In this document: in pieces, positions 8,960-17,125 of the stretch | How positions within the stretch are numbered: position 1 is the stretch's first letter | How the letters are laid out: each line of letters starts with the position of its first letter | Assembly (NCBI RefSeq): GCF_027857615.1 | Contig: NZ_JAQIFT010000014.1 | Coordinates: 1-64,000, forward strand | Source: Holtiella tumoricola | GTDB lineage: Bacteria > Bacillota > Clostridia > Lachnospirales > Cellulosilyticaceae | Direction of reading: 5' to 3' | DNA: 64,000 nucleotides | Program-made: the position numbers and the translations under genes | The notes under the pieces: model-generated | What the model was told of the DNA's origin: nothing | The model's database searches: none | What the model saw: the letters and a program-made list of their open reading frames with translations, nothing else

Positions 8960-9596
8960 ATTTAGCTTCTATAAAAGCTTTTACACGGTTCATAATTTGA
9001 TAGAATATGAGTAATGCTCCACCAAAGAAAATAATACTTAATATTGTTGATGAAATCATTTCTTGTTTTACAAGAGAAGTAATACCTACAAAAAGTAAAG
9101 GATATACAAAATAAAGTGCGCTAAAAATAGTTACAAACCATAGTACTCCTAAAAAGGTTAACGCCTTTGTTGAAGGAATACCTTTTTTAGCTAAACATAC
9201 TATAAAGAGTGCTACCATTAATGCAAAAATTGGCAAACTCATATCAATTCCCATTCTTCCACCTGCTAATAACATAAGCATCGTAATAGGGAAAATATTG
9301 ATCATAAATAGAGAAACAAAAAATAAAAATTTAATCAGTAAACATCTAATGATATTTCCTTCTACTACTTTCTGTTTCATAATAATATTAACAAATTCAT
9401 GAACGTTATAAATAACTATTACTAATAGATTAATAAATATCCAAGCATACATAATGATATTACCTACCATCGTAGTTGCTAATATCGGAATTTGACTCCC
9501 CACTGTTAGCAGTAAAACAAATCCTATCATAGAAATCACTTCAAAAATATATATTTTTTTACCACCACTTAATTCACTCTTTATCTGTTCAAACAT
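8958..9596 (-). CDS. polytopic membrane protein of unknown function
   Basis: Protein of 212 residues with about six membrane helices (near 18-38, 45-65, 85-108, 118-140, 145-170 and 180-202) and a short amphipathic N-terminus. The layout is reminiscent of YIP1-type proteins, but I recognise no diagnostic motif. It is monocistronic and ends at a shared terminator. No function is proposed. Confidence 0.7.
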   Translation of the reverse strand: MFEQIKSELSGGKKIYIFEVISMIGFVLLLTVGSQIPILATTMVGNIIMYAWIFINLLVIVIYNVHEFVNIIMKQKVVEGNIIRCLLIKFLFFVSLFMINIFPITMLMLLAGGRMGIDMSLPIFALMVALFIVCLAKKGIPSTKALTFLGVLWFVTIFSALYFVYPLLFVGITSLVKQEMISSTILSIIFFGGALLIFYQIMNRVKAFIEAK

Positions 9597-9673
9597 ATAC
9601 TTTCTCCTTCTATCAAATAAAATAGTACTACTATCTTAACATAACCAAACCTGTAATACTACCTCTACCAACA

Positions 9674-9702
9674 AAAAGAGGCTGTTTTCTACAGCCTCTT
9701 TC
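9674..9702 (-). terminator. terminator of the PTS_EIIC_2 gene
   Basis: Stem AAAGAGGCTGT with ACAGCCTCTTT around TTTCT, with T residues following on the minus strand. It is just past the stop at 9707. Confidence 0.85.
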
Positions 9703-9706
9703 ACTC

Positions 9707-10765
9707 CTATAATTCAAGTTGTAAATCACCCATTTTAATCCACTCTCTTTTTCTCATCATCTCAGAAACAAGCAGGCTAATACCTGCCGGCAAAATGAAT
9801 TGAACAAGTAAAATTGCTATTGCTACTTCCATAGGTGGAGTTGTCTCAATCATAGTTTGCCATGTAAATATAGGTCCTACAAGTCCTGCCGTTCCCATTC
9901 CAGCACCTGCAGCTACATTTTCCATCTTAAATATCATTGTTGCAATAGGACCAGTGATTGCACTAGCAATAATAGGTGGTAGCCAAATACGAGGATTACG
10001 TACAATGTTAGGCACTTGAAGCATTGATGTTCCTAATCCTTGTGCTAAAAGTCCACCTACTTTATTTTCTCTATAGCTAATCACGGCAAAGCCTATCATT
10101 TGTGCCGTACAACCTGCAGTAGCTGCACCTGCGGCAAGTCCAGATAAGCCCAGCATCATGGCTATCGCTGCTGAACTAATAGGAAGTGTTAAGAACATAC
10201 CCATTAGAACCGAAATAACTATTCCCATTAAAAATGGTTGAAGCTCTGTTGCATAACCTATTATACTACCAAGTCCTGTCATAAAACTAGAAATAGGAGG
10301 TCCCAGAAGAAGTGCAGTTGCACTACCTGCTAGTATTGTTACAGCTGGTGTTACTAAAATATCTAATTTAGTTTTTCCAGCCACAAGCCTTCCTATCTCC
10401 AAACCAATTACTGTTGCTAAAAATGCGCCTACCGGATCTCCAGGACCTGAAAGAATAACCTTACCTTCTACAATGAGGCTTCCATTCAAAAACCCTGTTG
10501 CATAAGCACCTATTAAACCATTAATAGCACTCGCATAAAGTACAAGTTTAGATGCCTCTAATTGGTGAGCTGTTCCAATACCAATCCCTACACCTGTAAG
10601 TACAGTTGCTAAACCTGCTATTCCTAATAAAGCATTACCTATTGCTGTATCTGGAAAGAATAGACCTACCTGCTTAATAATAAGACCTATAATCAGTGTA
10701 CAGAATAGCCCTGATGCCATTCCACCTAGTCCTTTAATAAGATATCTATCTACAAAGCTACGCAT
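9707..10765 (-). CDS. PTS_EIIC_2-type membrane transporter, probable NiaR target
   Basis: Protein of 352 residues with about ten membrane helices and many Gly/Ala-rich segments. It looks like the PTS_EIIC_2 (PF13303) family of lone IIC-like proteins. No EIIA or EIIB gene is nearby, so phosphotransfer is unlikely from the context. A consensus promoter with a 17-bp operator lies directly upstream, and the gene before it encodes a NiaR-type regulator. The start at 10765 follows GGGGGG with eight bases of spacing. A role in uptake of niacin or a related vitamin is an inference from the neighbour and operator only. Confidence 0.75.
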   Translation of the reverse strand: MRSFVDRYLIKGLGGMASGLFCTLIIGLIIKQVGLFFPDTAIGNALLGIAGLATVLTGVGIGIGTAHQLEASKLVLYASAINGLIGAYATGFLNGSLIVEGKVILSGPGDPVGAFLATVIGLEIGRLVAGKTKLDILVTPAVTILAGSATALLLGPPISSFMTGLGSIIGYATELQPFLMGIVISVLMGMFLTLPISSAAIAMMLGLSGLAAGAATAGCTAQMIGFAVISYRENKVGGLLAQGLGTSMLQVPNIVRNPRIWLPPIIASAITGPIATMIFKMENVAAGAGMGTAGLVGPIFTWQTMIETTPPMEVAIAILLVQFILPAGISLLVSEMMRKREWIKMGDLQLEL

Positions 10766-10799
10766 CTAGAAATCCCCCCATTATTCTTATAATGAGGTC

Positions 10800-10828
10800 A
10801 TCATATCATGTGACAAGACACTTGTCAA
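10800..10828 (-). promoter_or_regulatory. promoter of the PTS_EIIC_2 gene
   Basis: TTGACA (10823-10828), 17-base spacer, TATGAT (10800-10805) on the minus strand. The expected start point is about 28 bases before the gene start. The operator overlaps the -35 box and the spacer. Confidence 0.75.
10811..10827. promoter_or_regulatory. NiaR-type operator candidate
   Basis: TGACAAGACACTTGTCA is a perfect inverted repeat of 7+7 bases with a 3-base centre. It sits inside the promoter where a bound repressor would block RNA polymerase. The TGTCTTG core resembles NiaR (YrxA) sites as I remember them; that match is not verified here. Confidence 0.6.
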
Positions 10829-10831
10829 TTA

Positions 10832-11341
10832 TTATACTAGATATCCTTTTTCTTTTAGTTCTTCTTCAATTACATCAAGATCTTCTTCAGTTGTAGCCTC
10901 TATTGTATGCATATGCATACCTGCTGTTAAAATAGATAACAAAGCTGCTTCATTATGCTTTACTTTTTCTACAAACCCCTTTACATCTCTTCTTGTTTTT
11001 AGCATGAGGTCACCTGTTAAATCACCATATACACTATGACTTACAATGACATTTCTAACTCTTCCACCATTATCAACAATAGTATTTAATTCGTCTTCTA
11101 TTTGATCTGCAGTATGTTGTACAAGTATCACTCTACTTACCATATTGCCAGCTTCTTGATTAAGAATATAGCCTCTTGCTGTTGCTAATAAGTCATATCC
11201 TTCTGCTCTAAGTAATGCAATATCTTGAACTACTACTTGTCTACTAATTCCAAATGCATTAGCTAAAGCTGTCCCACTTAATGGCTTAGTTGCCTCTAAT
11301 AACATACGTATCATTTCTTTTCTTCTTGTTTGTCCATCCAT
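10832..11341 (-). CDS. niaR: NiaR-type transcriptional repressor (HTH_11 plus 3H domain)
   Basis: Protein of 169 residues. Residues about 6-60 form a winged helix (LSGTALANAFGISRQVVVQDIALLRAEGYDL). Residues about 75-165 form a 3H domain, with His at about 74, 99 and the HMH pair near 147, consistent with metal-dependent nicotinate sensing in the NiaR/YrxA family. In Firmicutes NiaR represses niacin uptake and NAD synthesis genes. Here no nad gene is adjacent; the only apparent target is the transporter just downstream. No copy of the operator was seen before niaR itself. Confidence 0.85.
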   Translation of the reverse strand: MDGQTRRKEMIRMLLEATKPLSGTALANAFGISRQVVVQDIALLRAEGYDLLATARGYILNQEAGNMVSRVILVQHTADQIEDELNTIVDNGGRVRNVIVSHSVYGDLTGDLMLKTRRDVKGFVEKVKHNEAALLSILTAGMHMHTIEATTEEDLDVIEEELKEKGYLV

Positions 11342-11436
11342 TTTCTCACCTACTCGTATACTTTTTTCCTCAAGTATATCAAATCTTTACTTAAAGTGAT
11401 ACTCCCTAACTCCTACTCTATACTTCGTTGTATAAC

Positions 11437-11465
11437 AAAGAGGTCGCTAAAAGCGACCTCTCTTT
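11437..11465 (-). terminator. terminator of pgi
   Basis: Stem AGAGGTCGCT with AGCGACCTCT around an AAA loop, A and T runs outside. It lies directly past the pgi stop and separates pgi from niaR. Confidence 0.88.
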
Positions 11466-11468
11466 TAA

Positions 11469-12815
11469 TTAATCATTAATTCTTTTTACAAGTACTTCTC
11501 TTAATTCTTCGTATCCTTTTTTACCAAGTAAAGCAAACATATTTTTCTTATATTCTTCTACACCTGGTTGGTCAAAAGGATTTACACCTAATAAATAACC
11601 ACTAATACCACATGCCTTTTCGAAGAAGTAAATTAATTTACCTACTGTAAAAGCATCTAATTCTGGCACATTTACAACAATATTAGGTACGCCACCATCT
11701 ACGTGAGCTAAAAGTGTACCTTCAAATGCTTTTTTATTAACAAAATCCATTGTTTGACCTGCTAAATAGTTAAGACCATCTAAGTCTACTGGTTCTTCTT
11801 CTAATGTTACATCTAATCTTGGACTTTCTACATTAAGAACTGTTTCAAATAAAAATCTTTGACCATCTTGAACATATTGACCTAATGAGTGTAAGTCTGT
11901 AGAGAAGTTTAATGAAGATGGGAAGATACCTTTTTGGTCTTTTCCTTCACTCTCAGCGTAAAGTTGTTTCCACCATTCTCCAAAGTATTGAAGACATGGT
12001 TCATAGTTTACAAGAATCTCAACGTTTTTGCCTTTTCTAAGAAGCGCATTTCTTACTGCTGCATATTGGTAGCAAACATTTTCTGCTACATTTTCATTTG
12101 AATATTCACTTCTACCTTCTGCTGCACCTTGCATTAAAGCTTCAATATCAATACCTGCAACAGCAATTGGTAAAAGACCTACAGCTGTAAGTACTGAGAA
12201 TCTACCGCCTACATCATCTGGAATAACAAATGTTTCATAACCTTCTTCTTTTGCTAATGTAAGAAGAGCACCTCTAGCTGCGTCTGTTGTAGCATAGATA
12301 CGTTCTTTAGCTGCTTCTTTACCGTATCTTTCTTCCATATATTTTTTAAATACTCTAAATGCAATAGCTGGCTCTGTTGTTGTACCTGATTTTGAAATAA
12401 CATTAACACTAACTTCTTTACCTTCACAAACATCTAATAAGTTTTTAAGGTATGTACCAGAAATGTTATTTCCTACAAAATAAACTGCTGGTGTTTTTCT
12501 TTGTTCTTTAGATAAGCTATTGTAGAATGTATGAGATAAAGCTTCAATACAAGCTCTAGCACCTAAGTAAGAACCACCAATACCAATAACGATTAATACA
12601 TCTGAATCATTTTTGATTTTTTCTGCTGCTTGTTGAATTCTTTCAAATTCTGCTTTGTCATAATCTGCAGGAAGGTCAATCCATCCTAAGAAATCGTTTC
12701 CAACTCCTGTTTTATTGTGTAGCATCTCATGTGCTAATTTTACTTGTGCCTCAAAAAACTCTACTTCATGCTTATTAATACCTGTTTTAGAATAATCTAA
12801 AGTGATTTTACTCAT
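11469..12815 (-). CDS. pgi: glucose-6-phosphate isomerase
   Basis: Interconverts glucose 6-phosphate and fructose 6-phosphate in glycolysis and gluconeogenesis. The family signatures are visible: VIGIGGSYLGARACIEAL near residues 77-95, the phosphate-binding ISKSGTTTEPA near 140-150, and DLHSLGQYVQDG near 305. About 448 residues is the usual length for the Firmicute enzyme. The ATG at 12815 is preferred over 12821, because AAGGAGG sits six bases before it but would abut the outer one. A consensus promoter and a long palindrome lie upstream. Confidence 0.96.
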   Translation of the reverse strand: MSKITLDYSKTGINKHEVEFFEAQVKLAHEMLHNKTGVGNDFLGWIDLPADYDKAEFERIQQAAEKIKNDSDVLIVIGIGGSYLGARACIEALSHTFYNSLSKEQRKTPAVYFVGNNISGTYLKNLLDVCEGKEVSVNVISKSGTTTEPAIAFRVFKKYMEERYGKEAAKERIYATTDAARGALLTLAKEEGYETFVIPDDVGGRFSVLTAVGLLPIAVAGIDIEALMQGAAEGRSEYSNENVAENVCYQYAAVRNALLRKGKNVEILVNYEPCLQYFGEWWKQLYAESEGKDQKGIFPSSLNFSTDLHSLGQYVQDGQRFLFETVLNVESPRLDVTLEEEPVDLDGLNYLAGQTMDFVNKKAFEGTLLAHVDGGVPNIVVNVPELDAFTVGKLIYFFEKACGISGYLLGVNPFDQPGVEEYKKNMFALLGKKGYEELREVLVKRIND

Positions 12816-12883
12816 CTTCATCCTCCTTAATTAAGGCATCTACTTGTGAAGTCTCTATTTAGTCTGCCTTTTTTCCAAACCCT

Positions 12884-12912
12884 ATTATAACCTATAATCT
12901 TTAATATTCCAA
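12884..12912 (-). promoter_or_regulatory. sigma-A promoter of pgi
   Basis: TTGGAA (12907-12912), 17-base spacer, TATAAT (12884-12889). It leaves a leader of about 60 bases. Confidence 0.75.
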
Positions 12913-12966
12913 TAAATGTAATAGAATTTTCATTTAAAAAAGACTTTTGCACGTTACTCCACATAA

Positions 12967-12990
12967 TATTGCATAAATATTTATGCAATA
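12967..12990. promoter_or_regulatory. 24-bp perfect palindrome upstream of the pgi promoter
   Basis: TATTGCATAAAT followed directly by its reverse complement. It lies 55 bases upstream of the pgi -35 box and downstream of the neighbouring terminator. It has no GC-rich stem or T run, so it looks like a protein site rather than a terminator. The TGCATAAATATTTATGCA core is reminiscent of ArgR boxes. Confidence 0.5.
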
Positions 12991-13053
12991 ACCTTTTTTG
13001 AATACCATCATTTAAACTCCTACTTATTTTATGGAGATAATATCTTTTCATAC

Positions 13054-13084
13054 AAAAAAGCATTCTCTTTTTAGAGAATGCTTT
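13054..13084 (-). terminator. terminator overlapping the stop of the membrane/coiled-coil gene
   Basis: Stem AGCATTCTCT (13059-13068) with AGAGAATGCT (13073-13082), then a T6 run on the minus strand. The stem begins at the stop codon. Confidence 0.85.
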
Positions 13085-13766
13085 ATAAATCTATTTTGCT
13101 AAGTAATATCTTAATGTCTTCTTCATTTATCTGGGTCGCTTGAGGAAGCTTTTCATTTCCCATATGATATTGTTCTAACTCTGCCTCTAATTCCTCTATC
13201 CTTGCAAGTAGTGCCTTAACATCTTTTTGTTTATCTTTCCATTTCATTTCACTTGGATAAGTATTAATCATAAAATCTTGAATCTTAATAAAAAGTTGTT
13301 CTCTTTCTTCAACAATATTTTTAATAACCCCCATTAAGGAAATGATTAAGCATAAAATTGTACTTGCAATAATAAAGATAAAATTCTTAATAGAACTTCC
13401 AGGTGATTTACTCAAAATCTCTATAAATACTTGTATACTTAAGGCTCCCCACATAACAAGCTTACTTTTAAGTGCAATATTTTGTATCGTAATATATGAA
13501 AATCTACCTATTCTCTTCTCATAAAAGGCATTTTGAACCATTGTTTCTACTTCAATGTTCTCTCCATTTTGAGCTTCAAAAACACGTTGGTACTTATCAA
13601 TTAAATTACGTATAAAATCTATTTCACTTTCTGTTTTATAGGCCTTAGGATTAAGATAGACCTGAATACTCTTATTAATTTTTTCAAAATGATTTTGAAG
13701 CATACGCGTTGTAAATGTAACAATTAAAGCTAGTAAAGCATTTATCCCAAACAATACCCCTATCAT
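13083..13766 (-). CDS. membrane protein with C-terminal coiled coil, unknown function
   Basis: One N-terminal membrane helix (about 1-20) is followed by a cytoplasmic-looking segment with a predicted amphipathic region. Two more helices (about 100-120 and 128-150) follow, then a charged tail with a short coiled coil (IEELEAELEQ, near 190-200). I do not recognise the family. The start at 13766 is chosen over the GTG at 13778, because the G-rich sequence GTGGGGGT lies just before it. It is monocistronic, between mtnN and pgi. Confidence 0.65.
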   Translation of the reverse strand: MIGVLFGINALLALIVTFTTRMLQNHFEKINKSIQVYLNPKAYKTESEIDFIRNLIDKYQRVFEAQNGENIEVETMVQNAFYEKRIGRFSYITIQNIALKSKLVMWGALSIQVFIEILSKSPGSSIKNFIFIIASTILCLIISLMGVIKNIVEEREQLFIKIQDFMINTYPSEMKWKDKQKDVKALLARIEELEAELEQYHMGNEKLPQATQINEEDIKILLSKIDL

Positions 13767-13843
13767 ATATACCCCCACTTAATTATACTTAACTATATTA
13801 TACCATTTTTTTACATTAGTACAAGTGCGTTGTATACACTATT

Positions 13844-14545
13844 CTATCCAATTTTTGTTACAATGCTTTCTATCATCTTACTTGCATTACGTGCAGCTAA
13901 ATTAACAAATTCCTCAAAATTCATTTCTGCACCACTATCTGCTTTATCTGAAATCGCACGAATTACAACAAATGGAATTTTATTCAAATAACAAGTATGT
14001 GCAATTGCTGCACCTTCCATTTCTGCACAGTATGCTGTAAATGTTGTATAAATATCTTGTTTTACTTTAATACTTGCTACAAATTGGTCGCCACTAGCAA
14101 TGCGTCCTACCCAAACTTTATGTTCTTTAAGTACTTCATTAGCTGCATCTTTTGCTAATTCTACTAATTGGTTATCTGCTTCAAAGAATGAATTATCCAT
14201 TCTTGGAATAACACCTTTAGGATCTCCAAAAGCTGTTGTATCCATATCATGTTCTACTGTATCACTTGATATAACTACATCTCCAATATTTACTTCTGGA
14301 TGAAGGCCACCTGCAACTCCTGTATTAATGATGTAAGTTGGATTAAATCTATCTATTAAAATTTGTGTACATACAGCAGCATTTACTTTGCCGATACCGC
14401 ATCTTACTACAATAACTTGTACATCTTTCATCGTACCTTCATAGAATTCCATCCCTGCTATTTGATGAACCTCTTTAAGTTCCATTTTTCTACGAAGTGA
14501 TATTACTTCCTCTTCCATTGCTCCAATAATACCTATTATTTTCAT
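13844..14545 (-). CDS. mtnN: 5'-methylthioadenosine/S-adenosylhomocysteine nucleosidase
   Basis: Splits MTA and SAH into adenine plus the thioribose product, for methyl-cycle salvage and autoinducer-2 precursor formation. Protein of 233 residues. Visible are the N-terminal IGIIGAMEEEV with the catalytic Glu at residue 12 or 13, the substrate motif EMEGAAIAHTC near 175-185 and the catalytic Asp in AISDKAD near 200. AGAAGGAG precedes the ATG. No SAM or SAH riboswitch is visible upstream. Confidence 0.95.
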   Translation of the reverse strand: MKIIGIIGAMEEEVISLRRKMELKEVHQIAGMEFYEGTMKDVQVIVVRCGIGKVNAAVCTQILIDRFNPTYIINTGVAGGLHPEVNIGDVVISSDTVEHDMDTTAFGDPKGVIPRMDNSFFEADNQLVELAKDAANEVLKEHKVWVGRIASGDQFVASIKVKQDIYTTFTAYCAEMEGAAIAHTCYLNKIPFVVIRAISDKADSGAEMNFEEFVNLAARNASKMIESIVTKIG

Positions 14546-14632
14546 TGATTTTCTCCTTCTAATTATATTGATTTCATTATACTATAAAATGACTTTATTC
14601 TTAAAGCATTTATTATGACTTTCCTCATTAAA

Positions 14633-14672
14633 AAAGGTTATAACAAAGCTATCTATCTCTGTCATAACCTAT
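14633..14672 (-). terminator. terminator after the HMA2-like gene
   Basis: AGGTTATAAC (14635-14644) pairs with GTCATAACCT (14661-14670) with one mismatch. A and T runs flank it and T6 follows on the minus strand. Confidence 0.75.
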
Positions 14673-14694
14673 TTTTTAATTTTTTATTCCTAAA

Positions 14695-15066
14695 TCATTG
14701 AAACATCTTTCCTATTAATATCTTTTTAAGAGTATTAATTACTTCTGCTTGATTTATTTCCCAATTTGCAGCTATATAATCCATTTGATCAATTGCAACA
14801 TCTATAACTGTATTAATCCATGTAATAATCTCTTGTGGCTGCATAAAAGAATCATAATAAATCGTTACAACTCCGGAAGTAAAATCTGGTTGTATCTCAT
14901 TAATACCTTGTTTTAATTTTAGAAATTCATATATATAAGGTGCAAACTGTAAATAGTCTTCATTTAGTTTAGGTAAGTTATTTACCTTTATCTTTAATAT
15001 CCCCGGGTCACTACTTACTAACTGCATCTTTAAATAATTTTTGATAAGTTGCTTTTTTAGGCTCAT
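14695..15066 (-). CDS. HMA2-like small protein
   Basis: Protein of about 123 residues. The middle segment, GILKIKVNNLPKLNEDYLQ through GINEIQPDFTSGVVTIYYD, looks like the ferredoxin-like fold of HMA2 domains, which lack the metal-binding CxxC of true HMA domains. Such proteins occur in Clostridia with unknown roles. The open frame reaches 15093, but ATG at 15066 has GGGGGTG five bases before it. It is the second gene of a pair with the tocopherol-cyclase-like gene, 50 bases downstream of it. Confidence 0.55.
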   Translation of the reverse strand: MSLKKQLIKNYLKMQLVSSDPGILKIKVNNLPKLNEDYLQFAPYIYEFLKLKQGINEIQPDFTSGVVTIYYDSFMQPQEIITWINTVIDVAIDQMDYIAANWEINQAEVINTLKKILIGKMFQ

Positions 15067-15116
15067 ATAGGCACCCCCAATTACACGAAACATTCCTATT
15101 CACCTATTTATATGCT

Positions 15117-16037
15117 TTATAAACTGATTTTATGTCTAATATCTTCTACCTTACCTACTCTTTCGAACGCTGCCTGTTCACCCCTTAGCTCCGCTTTTAA
15201 CTGTTCATTATAGTACATCTGAAGTTCCATTTTTCCATCTAATACTTCATACACAGTTCCTTTCATGGCACCTTTATTCGGTGCTTTTAGCATATGTCCC
15301 TTATCATAATAAGTTTTTATTCGTATAATTTCTTTACCCTGTCTAATACATACTTCTATACTATCTTCTTCCTTTGTTATCTGTTCAATTCTTGCTCCTG
15401 TATAGGTTGCAAAAATTCTTGTTTCATCCTCTATACTTATAACGCATAAAAATCCTCTGAAATTACATGCTAAAAATGGAATATCCGCTATGGCTAGCAT
15501 AACTGATAAAGATGATTGAGTAAAATGATTACATTGCATCCAGAGATAGCTTTTAGGAAAACTATTTCCCCAATCCCTCTCAATATAACCTTTTCCATTT
15601 TCAAAGTTCATAAGGTTATCGTTAATTAATAGCTTCCCCCATAGGTTATGTCCCATAGAAAGTACATCATGATAGCACTCCATAAAAGGTATATATCCAA
15701 ACGGTCCCATTAATCCCTTTTGTAATATTTTCTTAGGTAATCTAGTAAAGCTATCAAAATAGATAATTCCTTTAATATTAATAGAACCACTAATATTTAG
15801 ATATATATAGTCTTCAGTAAAAATACTATTGCCTATCCGTAAACTAAAAGGACTTTCTTGATAGCTAAATGTCTTGATGTCATAAGGAATATAATAACTC
15901 TTAGAATCTCCATTTCTAATTACCTGGATAAACGCTTCTTCACCTTTCTCCCTAGCCTTACCTACAATGAATACAATTGTATTCTCCTGTGTATTGCACT
16001 TAAAATACCATCCTTCAAAATAACATCTATTATTCAC
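15117..16037 (-). CDS. tocopherol cyclase-like family protein
   Basis: Protein of 306 residues with the bacterial tocopherol-cyclase-like (PF14249) pattern: an opening YFEGWYFK motif (residues 6-13), LMGPFGYIPFMECYHDVLSM near 108-128, and GYIERDWGNSFPKSYLWMQCNHF near 150-172. In plants the family closes the tocopherol ring. Firmicutes have no tocopherol pathway, so the substrate here must differ and is unknown. The enzyme name is only a family label. It is followed by the HMA2-like gene, probably in the same transcript. Confidence 0.7.
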   Translation of the reverse strand: MNNRCYFEGWYFKCNTQENTIVFIVGKAREKGEEAFIQVIRNGDSKSYYIPYDIKTFSYQESPFSLRIGNSIFTEDYIYLNISGSINIKGIIYFDSFTRLPKKILQKGLMGPFGYIPFMECYHDVLSMGHNLWGKLLINDNLMNFENGKGYIERDWGNSFPKSYLWMQCNHFTQSSLSVMLAIADIPFLACNFRGFLCVISIEDETRIFATYTGARIEQITKEEDSIEVCIRQGKEIIRIKTYYDKGHMLKAPNKGAMKGTVYEVLDGKMELQMYYNEQLKAELRGEQAAFERVGKVEDIRHKISL

Positions 16038-16138
16038 TTTGACTACTCCTATTCCATTTTGATCTAACGTTTACAATGCATCTACTTATTTAGAGTCTTG
16101 TCGGAATGGATAAGTCTTATGCTTTCTTTCATAAAAAA

Positions 16139-16158
16139 TAGAGATTACTACATCTCTA
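16139..16158 (-). terminator. terminator of the fab-acc operon
   Basis: TAGAGAT and ATCTCTA around TACTAC, followed by T6 on the minus strand, about 30 bases past the accA stop. Confidence 0.75.
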
Positions 16159-16189
16159 AAGTCTGTTAGCAATCCCTTATAATAATTTT

Positions 16190-17125
16190 CTATTCAAAAA
16201 ATGTCCCATACTTTCTAAAACGTTCATAACGTTGATTTACTAAGTCCTCTTTACTTATTCGGCTAAGCTCATCAAGCTGACTTATTAAATAGGTTTCTAA
16301 CATTTTAGCTGCTTCTTCTGGTGCTTTATGAGCTCCTCCTAATGGTTCATTCACAATATTATCTATGATTTGACTTTCTAGAAGGTCTACTGCTGTAATC
16401 TTCATCATCTCAGCAGCTTCCCTAGCTTTACTACTATCTTTCCATAAGATACTCGCAAAGCCTTCTGGTGAGAGAATGGAATAGGTTGTATTTTCTTGCA
16501 TAAATACCCTATCTGCTACTCCAAGTGCAAGCGCACCACCACTTCCACCTTCTCCAATAACACCTGCAATTATAGGTGTTTTTAATCTTGCCATTTCCAT
16601 TAAATTTCTAGCTATAGCTTCACCTTGACCACGTTCTTCTGCACCTAAGCCACAGTATGCTCCTGGAGTATCAATTAAACATACTACTGGTCTATGGAAC
16701 TTCTCAGCTTGCTTCATTAATCTTAAAGCTTTACGATATCCTTCTGGATGAGGCATACCAAAATTTCTTTCGATATTTTCTTTAGCATTCTTTCCTTTGT
16801 TTTGAGCAATAATGGTTACAACATGCTCACCAATCTTACCAATACCACCAATAATCGCTTGATCATCTTTAAAACTTCTATCACCATGTAGCTCTACAAA
16901 ATCTGTAACAAATTGATTGATATAATATATACTTCTTGGTCTATCCATCATTCTTGCGATCTGAACTTTATCCCATGCAGTATAATTATCAATAATTTCT
17001 CTTTCTAATTTTGTAGAAAGGGTTTCTAAACGCCTAATTTCTTCTGCTACATCTATATCGTTACCTACTGATTTAAGATCATCTATCATCTTCTTTAAGT
17101 GTTCTAACTTTTTAGTATCCTCCAT
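16190..17125 (-). CDS. accA: acetyl-CoA carboxylase carboxyltransferase, alpha subunit
   Basis: With AccD, transfers the carboxyl group from biotin to acetyl-CoA, making malonyl-CoA. Protein of 311 residues. Visible are the N-terminal coiled segment, DFVELHGDRSFKDDQAI near 88-104, the oxyanion-hole region TPGAYCGLGAEERGQGEAIARN near 152-173 and GEGGSGGALALGVADRV near 188-205. It is the last gene of the fatty acid operon. Its start overlaps the end of accD by 14 bases. Confidence 0.97.
   Translation of the reverse strand: MEDTKKLEHLKKMIDDLKSVGNDIDVAEEIRRLETLSTKLEREIIDNYTAWDKVQIARMMDRPRSIYYINQFVTDFVELHGDRSFKDDQAIIGGIGKIGEHVVTIIAQNKGKNAKENIERNFGMPHPEGYRKALRLMKQAEKFHRPVVCLIDTPGAYCGLGAEERGQGEAIARNLMEMARLKTPIIAGVIGEGGSGGALALGVADRVFMQENTTYSILSPEGFASILWKDSSKAREAAEMMKITAVDLLESQIIDNIVNEPLGGAHKAPEEAAKMLETYLISQLDELSRISKEDLVNQRYERFRKYGTFFE

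Noticed and set aside
11355..11382. Promoter TTGATA-16-TATACG before niaR
   Set aside because: The start point would fall on the ribosome binding site, leaving no leader; probably chance.
12827..13063. Minus-strand frame of 78 codons upstream of pgi
   Set aside because: It contains the pgi promoter and the 24-bp palindrome, has no ribosome site and odd composition; treated as non-coding.
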